From NCBI GenBank assembly GCA_017618515.1, contig JAFZUB010000141.1:1-23671 (forward strand): 23,671 nucleotides of DNA. The letters are read 5' to 3'. This stretch comes from Bacteroidaceae bacterium. GTDB lineage: Bacteria; Bacteroidota; Bacteroidia; Bacteroidales; Bacteroidaceae. The translations under genes were made by a program, and so were the position numbers. Every line of letters starts with the position of its first letter. Within the stretch, counting starts at the first letter, position 1. Shown here in pieces: positions 15,048 through 22,142 of this stretch. The notes under the pieces were generated by a model. That model was not told the DNA's origin, made no database searches, and saw only the letters and a program-made list of their open reading frames with translations.

Positions 15048-15057
15048 TCTTATCCCC

Positions 15058-16110
15058 CTACAATTTTCCAATGAATGTTTGCAGTCGCTGCCAAACATAT
15101 TCTTGAGTCAGGAGACTATACTTCTCTTCACGAGTGAGTTGGTGATATGCTTGCTCAGTGAGATGGTGGAGGGACAGCGTGTCAAGAGGCGAGATGCCTT
15201 CTGCCAGCACGGTGGTCTGAGGTATCCATACGTGCTTGCTGTTCTCAGGTGCACAGATAGCCAGCGTGGGGCATCCGACGGCCTGGGCGATATGGCGGGC
15301 CCCTCCCTCATTGCCAAAGAAGACGGTCATGTAGCTGACCATGGCCACCAGCTCCCTGAGGGAGTGACTCTGTACGTCAATGAACACCTGATGCGGCCGT
15401 CCCATCTTTTCATAAATACGCCGCACTTTCTCTTCTTCCCGCCCGGGAGGATAGTTAAAGATAATCTGATAGTCATGGTAGTGCTCCAGGAAGCGGTTGA
15501 ACACCCACAACGTCCTATCCTCCATCCATTCCTTGGAGGCGAGTTTGGCAGTAACATTGGCTAGCATCACGGGACGGCTTAGGTCAACTCCCTGGGCGGT
15601 AAGGTAAGCAGCGCACGACTGGCGCTCCTGCTCGGTGACAGGCAAGGAGAAGTCGTAGACGGGTTCTATGGGGTGCAACTCCTGTAGGGGTTGGGCATAG
15701 AGGGTGTTGTACTCAACCATAGAATATTTGTCGCCACAAGTGGGGATAGTATGGCTGTAGGCTATCTTGGTGTATCCTTTATCGACGCCAATTCGATACT
15801 TGGTGGAACGGGAGAAGAGGGAGAAAGGCATGGTGTTGAGCGTGCTACGCATGTCGATGATGGCGTCGTAATGGACAGCATGGACAACGCGCCACACCTT
15901 GCGCAAGTAGGTAAAAGTGCTATGACATTCCTCGTCAGTAAAGGTTATGCATCGGTCAATAGAGGGATGACCCACAAAGAGAGGGGCAATCCGCTCGTTT
16001 AGTACAAAATGGATTTGTGCATCAGGGAAGTTGCAACGCAAGGTATTGAGCAGCGAAGTAGCCAATATAGCGTCGCCCATCTGCCGAAACCTGATTACAA
16101 GGAAATTCAT
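15058..16110 (-). CDS. GT9 (heptosyltransferase-like) glycosyltransferase
   Basis: GT9 enzymes of the WaaC/WaaF type move ADP-heptose or related sugars onto lipid A-core acceptors at the inner face of the cytoplasmic membrane. The protein of 350 residues opens with MNFLVIRFRQMGDAILATSLLNTLR, the usual first strand and GD-x-x-L-x-T-x-L loop, has the domain-II segment GNEGGARHIAQAVGCPTLAIC (about 266-286, the nucleotide-sugar binding region), and no membrane segments. A longer frame begins at a TTG at 16140, but a -7 promoter element (16145-16138) overlaps it and the family motif begins at the ATG at 16110, so I use that start. It is divergent from the GT4-LicD-phosphonate cluster and may share its regulatory gap. 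The sugar donor is inferred from family only. Confidence 0.85.
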   Translation of the reverse strand: MNFLVIRFRQMGDAILATSLLNTLRCNFPDAQIHFVLNERIAPLFVGHPSIDRCITFTDEECHSTFTYLRKVWRVVHAVHYDAIIDMRSTLNTMPFSLFSRSTKYRIGVDKGYTKIAYSHTIPTCGDKYSMVEYNTLYAQPLQELHPIEPVYDFSLPVTEQERQSCAAYLTAQGVDLSRPVMLANVTAKLASKEWMEDRTLWVFNRFLEHYHDYQIIFNYPPGREEEKVRRIYEKMGRPHQVFIDVQSHSLRELVAMVSYMTVFFGNEGGARHIAQAVGCPTLAICAPENSKHVWIPQTTVLAEGISPLDTLSLHHLTEQAYHQLTREEKYSLLTQEYVWQRLQTFIGKL

Positions 16111-16137
16111 TGAACGAGGAGTTACGTATGACGAATA

Positions 16138-16145
16138 CAAAATTA
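16138..16145 (-). promoter_or_regulatory. -7 element for the GT9 gene
   Basis: On the minus strand 16145-16138 read TAATTTTG, matching TAnnTTTG. The transcript should begin near 16134-16131, giving a leader of about 20-25 bases to the ATG at 16110. No good -33 element is seen. It supports ATG 16110 over the TTG at 16140. Confidence 0.5.
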
Positions 16146-16205
16146 CAGATTTTCTTTTACATAGCGATAATTATAAGGTTTTTTTATGATTTTTCCACTA
16201 AATTC

Positions 16206-16236
16206 TTTGTCATGCCTCAAGAAAATCATACCTTTG
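16206..16236 (+). promoter_or_regulatory. Strong Bacteroidetes promoter for the GT4-LicD-phosphonate cluster
   Basis: TTTG at 16206-16209 (-33) and TACCTTTG at 16229-16236 (-7) are 19 bases apart, both close to consensus and at ideal spacing. The -7 box ends 4 bases before the ATG at 16241, so the expected start of transcription falls on or next to that ATG, and the mRNA would be leaderless. Confidence 0.75.
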
Positions 16237-16240
16237 TGGT

Positions 16241-17302
16241 ATGGGAAAAAGGACTGTATTGCTAGACCTGTGCGACATCGGCAATCCGACAAGCGGGTTC
16301 GGACAGATTGCCCAGAATTATTACCATCGTTATCAGGCAGTGGACGATGAAACTCTGTCGTTCCATTTCTTACTGCCCGAGGGCTACAAGGCAGACTGCA
16401 GGCCAGGAGTAGAAACGACAAATATCCGCCATAAATATCATAAATACCACCACAAGGGGCTGCCCACTGTGGACCTGTGGCACTCCATCAACCAACAGCA
16501 GATAAAGCGCAAGAGAGGCAAGTGCCAGAAGTTTATCCTTACGGTTCACGATCTCAACTTCCTTACAGAGAAGAACTGGATTCGCCAGCTGAAACACAGA
16601 ATACGCCTGCAGCACGCCTTCAATGAGGCTGACGCTGTGACGTGCATATCCCAGTTTGTGAAGAGACAAGTAGAGCGGGTGTTCAACATGAGGGGCAAGC
16701 CCGTGAGAGTTATTTACAACGGCGTGGAGAACATCGTAGAGCAGCCAGAAGAACGGCCTGTCTTTGCCACGAGACGTTCTTTCTTCTTTGCCATCGGTCA
16801 GATTCGCGCCAAGAAGAATTTTCACCTACTGGTGGACATGATGCGCCATTTTCCTGACCATGACCTCTACATATGTGGCGACGATCATTTCGGCTATGCC
16901 AAGAAAGTGCGCAAGCATATCAGCCAACTCCCCACAAAGAACGCCTACCTGTGCGGCAAGATAAGTGCCGAGGAAAAAGTGTGGCTTTACCGTCACTGCG
17001 AAGCTTTCTTCTTTGCCAGCCAGGGAGAAGGCTTCGGGCTGCCAGCCATAGAGGCGATGCAGTTTGGCAAGCCTGTCTTCATTGCGAACTGCACATGCTT
17101 GCCCGAAATATGTGGTGACTGTGCTTACGTGTGGCCCACACTGAAGCCCGATGAGATGGCCGAGCGTGTCAAGGAGGAGCTTGCCACTTTCACTCCCTCG
17201 CCGGAATATGTGGAGCATCTCAAGCAGCATGCCGCACTGTTCAGCTACGACAAACATATTGAAGCATATCTTCAACTGTACAAGGAACTGCTATGCGACT
17301 AA
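16241..17302 (+). CDS. GT4-family glycosyltransferase
   Basis: The 353-residue protein is a GT-B fold retaining glycosyltransferase that would add a sugar from a nucleotide donor to a cell-surface glycan precursor at the cytoplasmic side of the membrane. The C-terminal half carries the GT4 signature: FFFAIGQIRAKKNFHLLVDMM (about 181-201), the loop AYLCGKISAEEKVWLYRHCEAFFFAS, and EGFGLPAIEAMQFGKPVF (about 263-280) in which the first Glu of the E-x7-E motif contacts the donor. The N-terminal LDLCDIGNPTSGFGQIAQNYY is the acceptor-side loop. The next gene overlaps it by 10 bases. The start at 16241 sits directly at the predicted transcription start; the only close in-frame alternative (TTG at 16259) would remove the first beta strand, so I keep ATG. 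The transferred sugar is unknown. Confidence 0.9.
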   Translation: MGKRTVLLDLCDIGNPTSGFGQIAQNYYHRYQAVDDETLSFHFLLPEGYKADCRPGVETTNIRHKYHKYHHKGLPTVDLWHSINQQQIKRKRGKCQKFILTVHDLNFLTEKNWIRQLKHRIRLQHAFNEADAVTCISQFVKRQVERVFNMRGKPVRVIYNGVENIVEQPEERPVFATRRSFFFAIGQIRAKKNFHLLVDMMRHFPDHDLYICGDDHFGYAKKVRKHISQLPTKNAYLCGKISAEEKVWLYRHCEAFFFASQGEGFGLPAIEAMQFGKPVFIANCTCLPEICGDCAYVWPTLKPDEMAERVKEELATFTPSPEYVEHLKQHAALFSYDKHIEAYLQLYKELLCD

Positions 17303-18159
17303 TTACTGAAGCAAAATATGATATCCGTATGCTGCAGCTGAAGCTGCTACCAGTATTGCAATGCATTGACAACGTATGCAGGGAGCACCGACTGCGTTAC
17401 TATCTATGCGCGGGAACAATGCTGGGGGCAGTACGCAACAAAGGATTCATTGAGTGGGACGACGACGTAGATATCTGTATGCCGCGCCCCGACTATGAGG
17501 TGTTGATGAAACACTGCCACGAATGGCTACCCGACCCAATGGAGATTATTGCTCCACATAACCGCCCCGACTACCCCTACCCCTTCGCCAAGATTATTGA
17601 CAACAGCACTACGGTGGTGGAACGCCCCGACTTTATGTTTCTAGAAGGTATCTATATCGACATTTTCCCCATTGACGGCATGTCGGCTGACCCAAAGGCG
17701 CAGCGTAAGCACATGAAGACCTACAGGCTATGGCGGCATCTGCTGTTTTTGCGTGGGCGTGACCCCTACAAGCACGGGCATGGCCCAAAGGCATGGCTAC
17801 CCCTTCTACTACATAAGACCTTCTCTCTGAAATGGCTGCAGGACAAAGTAAACCGCATCATGCAGACCTACGACTACGAGACGAGCGACATGGTGATTGA
17901 TCACGATTTCTACGAGCGCGGCATCATGCCCAAGGCAATCTTGGGACAGGCAAAGACTTATGAGTTTGAGCAACTGCAGCTATGCGGAGTGGAGGACTTT
18001 GATGGCTACCTTACCCATCTGTATAATGACTACATGACACCCCCACCTAAGGACAAGCAAGTGCAGCACTGCTTCTATTACCTCGACTTCGATACGCCCT
18101 ACCGCGAGGTACCGCCTGAGGTGCTGAAGGCTCTCGCAGCTCTGCGTGGAAAAGGCTGA
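17293..18159 (+). CDS. LicD-family transferase
   Basis: LicD proteins move a phosphocholine (or related phospho or phosphono) head group from a CDP or CMP carrier onto a glycan. The 288-residue product shows the family core near the N-terminus: LRYYLCAGTMLGAVRNKGFIEWDDDVDICMPRPDYE (about 34-68), with the metal-binding Asp cluster in WDDDVD, and FLEGIYIDIFPIDGM further on. The C-terminal part (YLTHLYNDYMTPPP) is also typical. It starts within the GT4 gene (10-base overlap) and is followed, after 67 bases, by the AEP pathway genes. No choline-uptake gene or choline kinase is present here, so the head group is more likely AEP made by the neighbours than choline. That assignment is inference from context. 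Confidence 0.88.
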   Translation: MRLITEAKYDIRMLQLKLLPVLQCIDNVCREHRLRYYLCAGTMLGAVRNKGFIEWDDDVDICMPRPDYEVLMKHCHEWLPDPMEIIAPHNRPDYPYPFAKIIDNSTTVVERPDFMFLEGIYIDIFPIDGMSADPKAQRKHMKTYRLWRHLLFLRGRDPYKHGHGPKAWLPLLLHKTFSLKWLQDKVNRIMQTYDYETSDMVIDHDFYERGIMPKAILGQAKTYEFEQLQLCGVEDFDGYLTHLYNDYMTPPPKDKQVQHCFYYLDFDTPYREVPPEVLKALAALRGKG

Positions 18160-18173
18160 AGATGTAATTAAGA

Positions 18174-18201
18174 GTTACTAGTTTGGAGTGATTAGTTAGA
18201 G
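18174..18201. repeat. Period-7 GTTANTA-like spacer before the PEP mutase gene
   Basis: In the 67-base gap between licD and the PEP mutase gene, GT begins 7-base units at 18174, 18181, 18188 and 18195 (GTTACTA, GTTTGGA, GTGATTA, GTTAGAG). The gap ends with an A-rich stretch before the ATG at 18227. It lacks a clean TAnnTTTG element and a hairpin. The unit is not ATTGANN but the period is the same. Confidence 0.45.
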
Positions 18202-18226
18202 GCTTAAAATTAGAAATAAAGATAAC

Positions 18227-19528
18227 ATGAGCAAGACAGTTTACCTCGGCATGATTGGCGACATCATGCACCCAGGCCTTATCAATATCATCAGCGAGGG
18301 CGCCAAACATGGCGACCTGATGATCGGCCTGTTCACCGACAAAGCCATTGCCACTAAACGGCGCCTGCCCTACATGACCTACGAGCAACGCAAGAACGTA
18401 GTGGAGCACATACAAGGCGTTACCTCCGTAGTGCCGCAGGACGATTGGAGCTACGTACCCAACCTACGCAAGTACAAGCCCGATTATATCATCCACGGAG
18501 ATGACTGGAAGGAAGGCAGCGAACAAGAACTGCGCGCCGAGGTCTTCGAGGTGATGAAGGAACTTGGCGGCGAAGTTATAGAGATTCCCTATACCAAGGG
18601 TATCAATTCCTCTTCGCTCGACAAGGAAATCAAAGCTATCGGCACTACACCTGACGTGCGGCTCAAGTCACTACGCCGACTGATTGCCGCCAAGCCTATC
18701 GTGCGCATCATGGAGGCTCATGACGGTCTCAGTGGACTGATTATCGAGAATACACAAGTAGAGAAAGGCCTTAAGACCAACAGCTTCGATGGCATGTGGT
18801 CGAGCTCTCTCACCGATTCCACTTCCAAGGGCAAGCCCGACATAGAGGCCGTGGACCTCACTACACGTATGCAGGACCTCACCAATATCCTGGAGTGTAC
18901 CACTAAACCCATCATCTATGATGGTGATACGGGTGGCAAACCTGAGCATTTCCAGTTCACCGTCCGCACGCTGGAGCGTAACGGCATCTCCGCCATCATA
19001 ATAGAGGATAAAGTGGGACTTAAGAAGAACTCGCTCTTCGGCACCGAGGCTATCCAGACGCAGGACACCATTGAGAACTTCTGTCACAAGATACGCATGG
19101 GCAAGGAGGCGCAGGTGACTAAGGACTTCATGATTATCGCCCGCTGCGAGAGCCTCATCGCAGGCAAGCCAGTGGAGGACGCGCTGGAGCGCACCTTTGC
19201 CTACGTTGACGCCGGTGCCGACGGTATAATGATTCACAGCAAGGAGAAGAGCGGCAGCGACATCAAGGAGTTTTGCCTCCGCTTCCGTCAAAAGCATGCC
19301 GCCGTGCCTATCGTGGTAGTGCCCACCACCTATAATCATATAAAGGAAGACGAACTGCGCGAGTGGGGCGTAAACATCGTAATTTACGCCAACCACATGC
19401 TGCGCGCCGCCTATCCTGCCATGCAGAAGTGCGCCGAGACAATTCTGGAGAACGAGCGCTCGCTGGAGGCCAACCCCATCTGTATGCCGATAAAGGAAAT
19501 ACTGGAACTCATACCCGGAACAAAATGA
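18227..19528 (+). CDS. aepX: Phosphoenolpyruvate mutase with N-terminal nucleotidyltransferase-like domain
   Basis: PEP mutase converts phosphoenolpyruvate to phosphonopyruvate, making the C-P bond that begins phosphonate synthesis. The 433-residue protein has two parts. Residues 1-140 resemble a cytidylyltransferase fold (KTVYLGMIGDIMHPGLINI, LMIGLFTDKAI, KPDYIIHGDDW), and residues 145-433 are the mutase (isocitrate lyase superfamily). The mutase has the diagnostic EDKxxxxxNS motif as EDKVGLKKNS (260-269), the metal-binding segment DGDTGG (232-237), and MEAHDGLSG. In the N-terminal domain the usual HxGH motif is HPGL (15-18) and the usual ISST-type motif is INSSSL (126-131), so its nucleotidyl transfer may be lost. 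The stop overlaps the next start as ATGA. The symbol follows Bacteroides fragilis usage; pepM is equivalent. Confidence 0.95.
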   Translation: MSKTVYLGMIGDIMHPGLINIISEGAKHGDLMIGLFTDKAIATKRRLPYMTYEQRKNVVEHIQGVTSVVPQDDWSYVPNLRKYKPDYIIHGDDWKEGSEQELRAEVFEVMKELGGEVIEIPYTKGINSSSLDKEIKAIGTTPDVRLKSLRRLIAAKPIVRIMEAHDGLSGLIIENTQVEKGLKTNSFDGMWSSSLTDSTSKGKPDIEAVDLTTRMQDLTNILECTTKPIIYDGDTGGKPEHFQFTVRTLERNGISAIIIEDKVGLKKNSLFGTEAIQTQDTIENFCHKIRMGKEAQVTKDFMIIARCESLIAGKPVEDALERTFAYVDAGADGIMIHSKEKSGSDIKEFCLRFRQKHAAVPIVVVPTTYNHIKEDELREWGVNIVIYANHMLRAAYPAMQKCAETILENERSLEANPICMPIKEILELIPGTK

Positions 19529-20667
19529 TAAGGCCGCAATTCTTCTACGACACGTTGGCGAAATACGGCATCACCTTCTATGCCGGTGTGCCCGACTCGC
19601 TGCTCAAAAACCTCTGCGCATACATCACCGACCACGCCGATGACAAACACAACATCATCGCGGCCAACGAGGGCGGTGCGATGGGGCTTGCCGCAGGCCA
19701 CTACCTTGCCACTGGTGAGATACCCGTGGTTTATATGCAGAACTCCGGCGAAGGGAACATTATCAACCCACTGGCATCGCTCACAGACAAAGATGTGTAC
19801 AACATACCCGTGCTGCTGGTGATTGGCTGGCGCGGCAGGCCCGGCGTTCACGACGAGCCGCAGCACGTGAAGCAGGGAAAGGTGACGCTTGCCCTGCTCG
19901 ACACAATGGGTGTCCCCTACACTGTGCTCAGCAAGGACAAAACGGAGGCCGCCGTGCAGATTAGTCAGGCTGTGGAGCGGATGACCGCCACCAAGGAGGC
20001 CTACGCGCTCGTGATAGAGAAAGACACTTTCGATGGCTACACGCTGCAAAACTTAGTGACCAACGATTTGCCCCTTGCCCGCGAGGAGGCCATCCAGGCT
20101 GTGGCTGCCGCATTGGGCGAGAAGGATGTGATTGTCAGCACCACCGGCATGATAAGCCGCGAGCTCTTTGAGTACCGCGTCGGCAAGGGTGAGGGGCACG
20201 AGCGCGACTTCCTGACCGTCGGCTCGATGGGCCACGCCAGCCAGATCGCCCTGGGTATCGCGCTGGAAAAGACCGACCGCCGCGTGTGGTGCTTCGACGG
20301 AGATGGAGCAAGCATCATGCACATGGGCTCGATGGCCATTGTCGCCTCCAAGAAGGCTGCCAACTATATCCACGTGGTGTTCAATAACGGCGCACACGAC
20401 TCCGTGGGCGGCCAGCCCACCGTGGGACTGGCCATCGATCTGCCCGCCATAGCCAAGGCCGTAGGCTACACTGCCGTACATGATGTCAGCACCGCAGAAG
20501 AGCTGAACGCCGCCCTCGCCGAGGTAGATGGCCAGAGCGGGCCTATCTTGCTACAAGTCCGCGTCAAAAAGGGCAACCGCAAGGACCTCGGTCGCCCCAC
20601 CACCACTCCCATTCAGAACAAAGAGGCCCTGATGGCCTTCCTAAACGGCATTAAAAAAGGCAGATGA
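19525..20667 (+). CDS. aepY: Phosphonopyruvate decarboxylase
   Basis: This thiamine diphosphate enzyme decarboxylates phosphonopyruvate to phosphonoacetaldehyde, pulling the unfavourable PEP mutase equilibrium forward. The 380-residue product has the substrate and cofactor-activating Glu in AANEGGAMGLAAGH (Glu49), the YMQNSGEGNIINPL segment, and the TPP/Mg2+ motif beginning GDGAS (259) and ending NN (287-288) in VVFNNGAHDSVGGQPT, as in the characterised B. fragilis enzyme family. The start is the ATG at 19525, whose ATGA overlaps the mutase stop; longer frames from upstream read through aepX in another frame and show no homology. It overlaps the downstream permease by ATGA as well. The decarboxylase is cytoplasmic. 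The sequence appears somewhat higher in GC than the GT4 and LicD genes. Confidence 0.95.
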   Translation: MIRPQFFYDTLAKYGITFYAGVPDSLLKNLCAYITDHADDKHNIIAANEGGAMGLAAGHYLATGEIPVVYMQNSGEGNIINPLASLTDKDVYNIPVLLVIGWRGRPGVHDEPQHVKQGKVTLALLDTMGVPYTVLSKDKTEAAVQISQAVERMTATKEAYALVIEKDTFDGYTLQNLVTNDLPLAREEAIQAVAAALGEKDVIVSTTGMISRELFEYRVGKGEGHERDFLTVGSMGHASQIALGIALEKTDRRVWCFDGDGASIMHMGSMAIVASKKAANYIHVVFNNGAHDSVGGQPTVGLAIDLPAIAKAVGYTAVHDVSTAEELNAALAEVDGQSGPILLQVRVKKGNRKDLGRPTTTPIQNKEALMAFLNGIKKGR

Positions 20668-22127
20668 ACGGACCTGAACAGAAGACGGGACTAAAGCGAC
20701 AGCTCTCCCCTATGCACGTATGGGCCATCGCCTTCGGCTGCATTATCGGGTGGGGTGCATTTGTCAACCCGGGCAAGAAATTCTTGCCTAACTCCGGAGT
20801 CTATGGCACTGCCATCGCAATGCTGCTCGGCGCGTTGGTAATGTTCATCATTGCCTACTCGTACGCATACATGGTGCCCAAGAATCCGAAGGCGGGCGGC
20901 GAATTCAACTACACGCGGAAATGCTTCGGCCGCTCGCTGGCCTACATCTGCGGGTGGTTTCTTGTCGCTGCCTATCTGACCAACGTTCCCATGAACTCCA
21001 CTGCCATAGGACTGATTGTGGACGGCTTGGACGGCCCCCTGGACATCCTCAAATGGGGTTTCCATTACAGCGTGGCAGGTTTTGATGTCTGGGCGGGTGA
21101 GGTATTCTTTGCATCCGGAATTCTTGTCCTTTTCGGGTGGCTGAACATTGTAGGCGTCAAGAAAGCCGGTTTCGTGCAGGTTGCGCTGACCGCCATGCTT
21201 GCGGCTTCCGTGTTCACCCTGACGGTTGCCGCCCTGTTCAGCCCCGCCGCTTCTTGGGATAATGTTCAACTAGGCTGGGGCTTTGACAGGCTCGCAGCAC
21301 TGCAAGACGGCGTTACCGGCGACAGGCTGGCAGCCTATGCCAAGATAGGTCCGCAGGGAATGCTGTCTGCTGTGATGGCGACCTTCGCCATCGCCCCGTG
21401 GGCCTTCGTGGGCTTTGAAACAATCCCACAAGCGGCGGAGGAGTTCAACTTCCGCCACTCCAAGGTGATGATGATTATGGGCGTGGCCATCCTGTTTGGC
21501 ACCTTTGTCTATATCGCCAACAATACGATAGCGGCCATCGCAGTTACAAACTGGCCTGACCGCGTGATGTCCGGCGAATGGGTGCTGATGGTGGCTGCTG
21601 AAGGGATGCTGGGCGTGTATGGCAAGGTGCTGGTCGGAATTGCGGTGTCATGCGCCGTGCTCTCTGGCATCATGGGTTTCTATCTGGCAAGCAGCCGCTT
21701 GATGTACGCCATGGCCCGTGACGGTTTCCTGCCTAAGGTTTTCGACCATGTCAGTCCCAAATACGGCACTCCGGTCAGTGCTATGCTTTTCTGCATTCTC
21801 ATTTCGCTCAGCGGCCCCGTATTAGGGCGCGAGGCTTTGGGGTGGTTTGTGGATATGAGCTCCATCGGGGCCTCCATTGGTTTCTTCTTCACCTGTGCAA
21901 GCACCATCGTAACGATGAACAGAGACGGCGACGGGCGCTTCCGCTACAAGTGTCTGGCCACTCTCGGCGCGATGCTGTCTCTGTGTTTCATCGTCTTGCA
22001 GCTGATTCCCATCCGCGGGCTGGACGGAGTCAATTTCTGCTGGCAGAGCTATTGCATGTTTGGTATATGGTGCGTACTTGGTCTTGTTTTCTACCTCAGA
22101 CAGTATCGCCATTTTGCCGTTGACTAA
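20664..22127 (+). CDS. APC-superfamily amino acid permease-like transporter
   Basis: The 487-residue protein is very hydrophobic with about 12 predicted membrane segments. It begins MHVWAIAFGCIIGWGAFVNPG, the helix-1 unwound GxIxG motif of APC transporters, then PKAGGEFNYTRKCFGRSLAYICGW (helix 2-3) and FVGFETIPQAAEEF in helix 6, as in amino acid permeases. Its start overlaps the aepY stop (ATGA), and phnW begins 15 bases after its stop, so it is inside the AEP operon and coupled to it. Substrate is not evident. Candidates are an amino donor such as alanine, ethanolamine-like amines, or AEP itself; sequence alone does not decide. Presence in the middle of a biosynthetic route for a zwitterionic amine is unusual. 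Confidence 0.85.
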   Translation: MNGPEQKTGLKRQLSPMHVWAIAFGCIIGWGAFVNPGKKFLPNSGVYGTAIAMLLGALVMFIIAYSYAYMVPKNPKAGGEFNYTRKCFGRSLAYICGWFLVAAYLTNVPMNSTAIGLIVDGLDGPLDILKWGFHYSVAGFDVWAGEVFFASGILVLFGWLNIVGVKKAGFVQVALTAMLAASVFTLTVAALFSPAASWDNVQLGWGFDRLAALQDGVTGDRLAAYAKIGPQGMLSAVMATFAIAPWAFVGFETIPQAAEEFNFRHSKVMMIMGVAILFGTFVYIANNTIAAIAVTNWPDRVMSGEWVLMVAAEGMLGVYGKVLVGIAVSCAVLSGIMGFYLASSRLMYAMARDGFLPKVFDHVSPKYGTPVSAMLFCILISLSGPVLGREALGWFVDMSSIGASIGFFFTCASTIVTMNRDGDGRFRYKCLATLGAMLSLCFIVLQLIPIRGLDGVNFCWQSYCMFGIWCVLGLVFYLRQYRHFAVD

Positions 22128-22142
22128 TAAAACAATCACATT

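Noticed and set aside
18671..19396. 241-codon minus-strand frame opposite the PEP mutase gene
   Set aside because: Mutase motifs are intact on the plus strand over this span; the frame is a by-product of codon bias.
19363..19524. 54-residue N-terminal extension of phosphonopyruvate decarboxylase
   Set aside because: It lies in a different frame through the end of the mutase gene, has no homologous look and no ATG; the ATGA overlap at 19525 is the natural start.
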